Source: an uncultured Prevotella sp.
Lineage (GTDB): Bacteria; Bacteroidota; Bacteroidia; Bacteroidales; Bacteroidaceae
DNA: 8,479 bases
Direction: 5' to 3'
Assembly: GCA_934120735.1 (NCBI GenBank)
Contig: CAKOVA010000072.1
Location: 1 to 8,479, forward strand
Part shown: piece by piece, positions 6,879 through 8,479 of the stretch
Layout: each line of letters starts with the position of its first letter
How positions within the stretch are numbered: the stretch's first letter is position 1
Notes under the pieces: model-generated
What the model saw: only the letters and a program-made list of their open reading frames with translations
What the model was told of the DNA's origin: nothing
Databases searched by the model: none
Position numbers and translations under genes: made by a program

Positions 6879-6911
6879 GTTGAACGGAAATTGAATGAAC
6901 ATTGAACGAAC
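6879..6911. repeat. 11-bp tandem repeat, three units
   Basis: ATTGAATGAAC (6890-6900) and ATTGAACGAAC (6901-6911) are adjacent copies with one difference; GTTGAACGGAA (6879-6889) is a diverged third copy. The unit is close to one helical turn and half of the 22-bp period further on. Confidence 0.5.
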
Positions 6912-6964
6912 AATCAATTTACCCCCTCCTAACTGCTTGAAAATCAAGCATGGCTCCTATATAT

Positions 6965-7000
6965 ACTAATAATACTAATAATACTGATTATACTAATTAT
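6965..7000. repeat. 9-bp A+T-rich tandem repeat, four units
   Basis: ACTAATAAT, ACTAATAAT, ACTGATTAT and ACTAATTAT lie end to end without gaps. It is followed by short CGT trinucleotide runs (7002-7009 and 7028-7037). The 9-bp period is the same as in the CCTAG array after the four-helix-bundle gene. Confidence 0.8.
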
Positions 7001-7094
7001 CCGTCGTCGAATGTGCGTGCGAAAAACGTCGTCGTCGCCGATGTAAATATTTTTTTCAATAATAAGGAAAAGAAAACGCAATAGGAGCAATTTG

Positions 7095-7226
7095 TAATAG
7101 CAATGAGGATAACCGCCAATTGCATGGGTATTGTCTTCCAATTGCATAGGGATTGACCGCCAATTGCATGGAGTTTGTCTGGTAATAGCATGGAGTTTGT
7201 ATGGTAATAGCATGTCTTTTGCCCGG
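7095..7226. repeat. 22-bp tandem repeat array, six units
   Basis: Units start at 7095, 7117, 7139, 7161, 7183 and 7205, all exactly 22 bases with no gaps. Each opens with YAATWGCA, usually followed by TGG, and five of six have TTG at unit positions 15-17. Two subtypes exist, CAATTGCAT (units 2-4) and TAATAGCA (units 1, 5, 6). Copies differ at several positions, so the array is old or kept by selection on the core only. A still weaker copy may precede it at 7073. The array ends 44 bases before the -33 element of the next gene. It has no constant-repeat/unique-spacer alternation, so it is not CRISPR. Confidence 0.85.
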
Positions 7227-7270
7227 CGGCAACCAACTGGTGAATGCCCTAAAATTTTAACCCTCTTTTC

Positions 7271-7301
7271 TTGCAATAGCTTGTCGGATGTTGTATCTTT
7301 G
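7271..7301 (+). promoter_or_regulatory. Promoter of the four-helix-bundle gene
   Basis: TTG (7271-7273), exactly 20 bases, then TATCTTTG (7294-7301): a complete Bacteroidota promoter. The leader would be about 35 bases to the ATG at 7343. Its position shows that the 22-bp array is upstream of, not within, the transcript. Confidence 0.82.
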
Positions 7302-7342
7302 CAGAGCATGAGAAACAAGTAATCGTAATCGGGGATTCGAAG

Positions 7343-8020
7343 ATGGCTGACGGTGAGAACAAGAATCAATGGGTGTTGGAAAACGGTACACCGGTAGGAA
7401 AATTGAGATTCTATCAAAAGGCGGATGCCATCTTTCAGCTTACTTTTTTGTTCTGTCAGAAGTTCCTGCCCAAGTATGGCGACCGAACGGTAGACCAAAT
7501 GGTGCAGGCTGCGCGTTCGGGGAAACAAAATATCGTGGAAGGGCTGGAAGACGGAATCACGTCTACCGAGATGCAACTTAAACTGCTGAATGTTGCTCGC
7601 GGGTCGTTGCAGGAGTTGCGCGAAGATTATGAGGACTATCTGCACACGCGCAGGCTCGAGCTGTGGACCAGTCAGCACAAACGCTATGATAGAATGCTGA
7701 AATTCTGTCGCACGCACAATCTCGCCATCCACTATATGCCTTTTGCCGCCAAGTGGACCGCTGAAGAATATTGCAACACGCTGCTCACACTGTGCCATCT
7801 TACCGACCGCATGATGTGCAATTATTTGAAGTACTTGGAAAAGCAGTTTGTTGAACACGGTGGCATCAAAGAGCGCATGTATGCGGCCCGCACGGGTTAT
7901 CGCAAGCAGCAAGACCGCCTCATGCAGCAGCTGAAGGAAGAGAATCAACGCCTGAAAGCCGAAAACAACCGCTTGAAAGAAGAGCTCTTGAAGCTGCGAG
8001 CCGACGGGATGTCTCAATAA
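7343..8020 (+). CDS. Four-helix-bundle suffix-domain protein with C-terminal leucine zipper
   Basis: A 225-residue protein. Residues 22-110 match the four-helix-bundle family that includes the 23S rRNA intervening-sequence (S23) protein and the Avd proteins of diversity-generating retroelements: FYQKADAIFQLTFLF, then AARSGKQNIVEGLEDG (57-71, the family's AA-S-x-x-NI-x-EG signature), then LNVARGSLQELREDY (82-96). Residues 125-185 form the extra helical suffix region (HYMPFAAKWTAEEYCNTLL, HLTDRMMCNYLKYLEKQF). Residues 186-219 are a coiled coil with Leu197, 204, 211 and 218 exactly seven apart and Asn201/208 between, preceded by a basic stretch. Relatives bind nucleic acid or RNA-protein complexes, so nucleic-acid binding is plausible but not shown. 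It has its own promoter and is flanked by tandem arrays on both sides and by an rRNA operon. No reverse transcriptase lies in the window, so a retroelement role is not supported. Confidence 0.85.
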   Translation: MADGENKNQWVLENGTPVGKLRFYQKADAIFQLTFLFCQKFLPKYGDRTVDQMVQAARSGKQNIVEGLEDGITSTEMQLKLLNVARGSLQELREDYEDYLHTRRLELWTSQHKRYDRMLKFCRTHNLAIHYMPFAAKWTAEEYCNTLLTLCHLTDRMMCNYLKYLEKQFVEHGGIKERMYAARTGYRKQQDRLMQQLKEENQRLKAENNRLKEELLKLRADGMSQ

Positions 8021-8039
8021 ATGGCAGCCGCACACGTCC

Positions 8040-8156
8040 CCTAGAATCCCTAGGCTTCCTGGAATCCCAAGGCTTCCTAGGATCCCTAGTTTTCCTAGAA
8101 TCCCTAGAATCCCTAGGAACCCTAGATTACCTAGGAATCCTAGATTGCCTAGAAAA
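8040..8156. repeat. 9-bp CCTAG tandem array, thirteen units
   Basis: Thirteen gapless 9-base units, most CCTAG plus four variable bases (AATC, GCTT, GATC, TTTT, GAAC, ATTA, GAAT, ATTG, AAAA). CTAG is intact in 11 of 13 units; units 3 and 4 have CTGG and CAAG. Units 1-6 alternate as an 18-base dimer (AATC-type then CTT/TTT-type), showing higher-order growth by doubling. It starts 19 bases after the stop of the four-helix-bundle gene and ends 63 bases before the rRNA promoter. On the minus strand it reads as LGI/LGF/LGN repeats, which is a by-product of the 9-base period and not a gene. Confidence 0.93.
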
Positions 8157-8169
8157 AACACCCTTTTCG

Positions 8170-8190
8170 CTTGATGTAAATCAAGTTTCT
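8170..8190 (+). terminator. Weak hairpin with T-rich tail after the CCTAG array
   Basis: CTTGAT (8170-8175) pairs with ATCAAG (8180-8185) over a GTAA loop, followed by TTTCTCTT. The 6-bp stem is A+T-rich and would be a weak terminator for the four-helix-bundle transcript. If used, the CCTAG array lies in that transcript's 3' untranslated region. Confidence 0.35.
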
Positions 8191-8219
8191 CTTAAAAATC
8201 AAACTTTTTTCTGAAAATA

Positions 8220-8251
8220 TTTGGAAGTTGCCAAGAAAGTGTTTACTTTTG
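8220..8251 (+). promoter_or_regulatory. Promoter of the ribosomal RNA operon
   Basis: TTTG (8220-8223), exactly 20 bases, then TACTTTTG (8244-8251): full match to the Bacteroidota consensus. It is preceded by A/T tracts (8195-8220, AAAAATCAAACTTTTTT region), which suit an upstream activating element of an rRNA promoter. Transcription should start near 8257. Confidence 0.85.
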
Positions 8252-8257
8252 CACCCG

Positions 8258-8479
8258 CTTTCGAGAATGAAACACAAATGAAACACTCGTGAGCAACATA
8301 AAGAAGCGTTCTTTGAAAAGATTTACATAAAGACAGAAGTAGTACAAGAAGCATGAGTATTGTTAAAGATGCTCATGGGTGAATATTTACGAACCGTTCA
8401 ATTCTTACTAGAAACGAACAAAGGTGAGAATACTTTTAAAGTCTGGAGTTTCGTTCTGAACAGAGAAAACGAAGTTGGT
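8258..8479 (+). ncRNA. 5' leader of a 16S-23S-5S rRNA operon (partial)
   Basis: The text GTTCTTTGAAAAGATTTACATAA (8308 on), then AGTAGTACAAGAAGC and, at the end, TTCTGAACAGAG with AAAACGAAG, is the arrangement seen in Prevotella and Bacteroides upstream of the 16S gene. TTCTTTGAAAA (8309-8319) is the boxA-like antitermination element of these leaders. A 9-bp stem with one G-T pair (CATGAGTAT 8352-8360 with 8369-8377) and a second near ATTCTTAC/GTGAGAAT (8401-8408 and 8424-8431) may help processing. The mature 16S sequence (AGAGTTTGATC...) has not begun by 8479, so only the leader is present. The 5' end is set by the promoter and is approximate. Confidence 0.8.

Noticed and set aside
7095..7226. 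CRISPR array
   Set aside because: The 22-base units are contiguous with no spacers, units vary throughout, and no cas gene is in the window.
7343..8020. Diversity-generating retroelement Avd gene
   Set aside because: The fold is related, but there is no reverse transcriptase, template/variable repeat pair or target gene in the window, and the suffix and zipper regions are not typical of Avd.
6944..8161. A 405-codon open frame on the minus strand, starting with LGI/LGF/LGN repeats
   Set aside because: It lies opposite the well-supported four-helix-bundle gene, its ends are pure translations of the 9-bp arrays, and its middle has no family resemblance. The period of 9 keeps the frame open by arithmetic.

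Overview
The window comes from a Bacteroidota chromosome, most likely Prevotella or a close relative in Bacteroidales. Four things point there: six promoters with the Bacteroidota signature (TTTG or TTG about 20 bases upstream of TAnnTTTG), A-rich ribosome binding regions instead of strong Shine-Dalgarno sites, family content (a DUF4923-type lipoprotein, a four-helix-bundle suffix protein, a RhuM remnant), and a right edge that reads like the 5' leader of a Prevotella/Bacteroides ribosomal RNA operon. The genus is an inference from these features, not a database match.

Layout. Positions 1-465 hold no convincing gene. A leftward pair follows: argR (736-1209, arginine repressor) and a small PspC-domain membrane protein (466-648). 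A rightward pair follows: a secreted alpha/beta hydrolase (1478-2662) and, 2 bases later, a hotdog-fold thioesterase (2665-3033). A perfect 18-bp inverted repeat (3124-3168) closes this unit. Positions 3244-4447 are an A+T-rich gene graveyard read leftward: a lipoprotein gene broken by about four frameshifts, a small two-helix membrane protein, and a rhuM gene that keeps only its N-terminal third. Next comes a leftward operon of a Bax inhibitor-1 family membrane protein (5128-5844) and a DUF4923-like lipoprotein (4475-5122), then a divergent maltose/galactoside-type O-acetyltransferase (6062-6619).

The right end is the most unusual part. Between the acetyltransferase and the rRNA operon sits one gene (7343-8020) for a four-helix-bundle protein related in fold to the 23S rRNA intervening-sequence protein and to the Avd accessory protein of diversity-generating retroelements; it ends in a regular leucine zipper. 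It is framed by several unrelated short tandem arrays: an 11-bp array (6879-6911), a 9-bp A+T-rich array (6965-7000), a six-unit 22-bp array just upstream of its promoter (7095-7226), and a thirteen-unit 9-bp CCTAG array directly after its stop codon (8040-8156). Then comes a near-ideal rRNA promoter (8220-8251) and about 230 bases of rRNA leader. The gene plus its arrays is the best candidate here for an undescribed system; a link between protein and repeats is inferred from position only.
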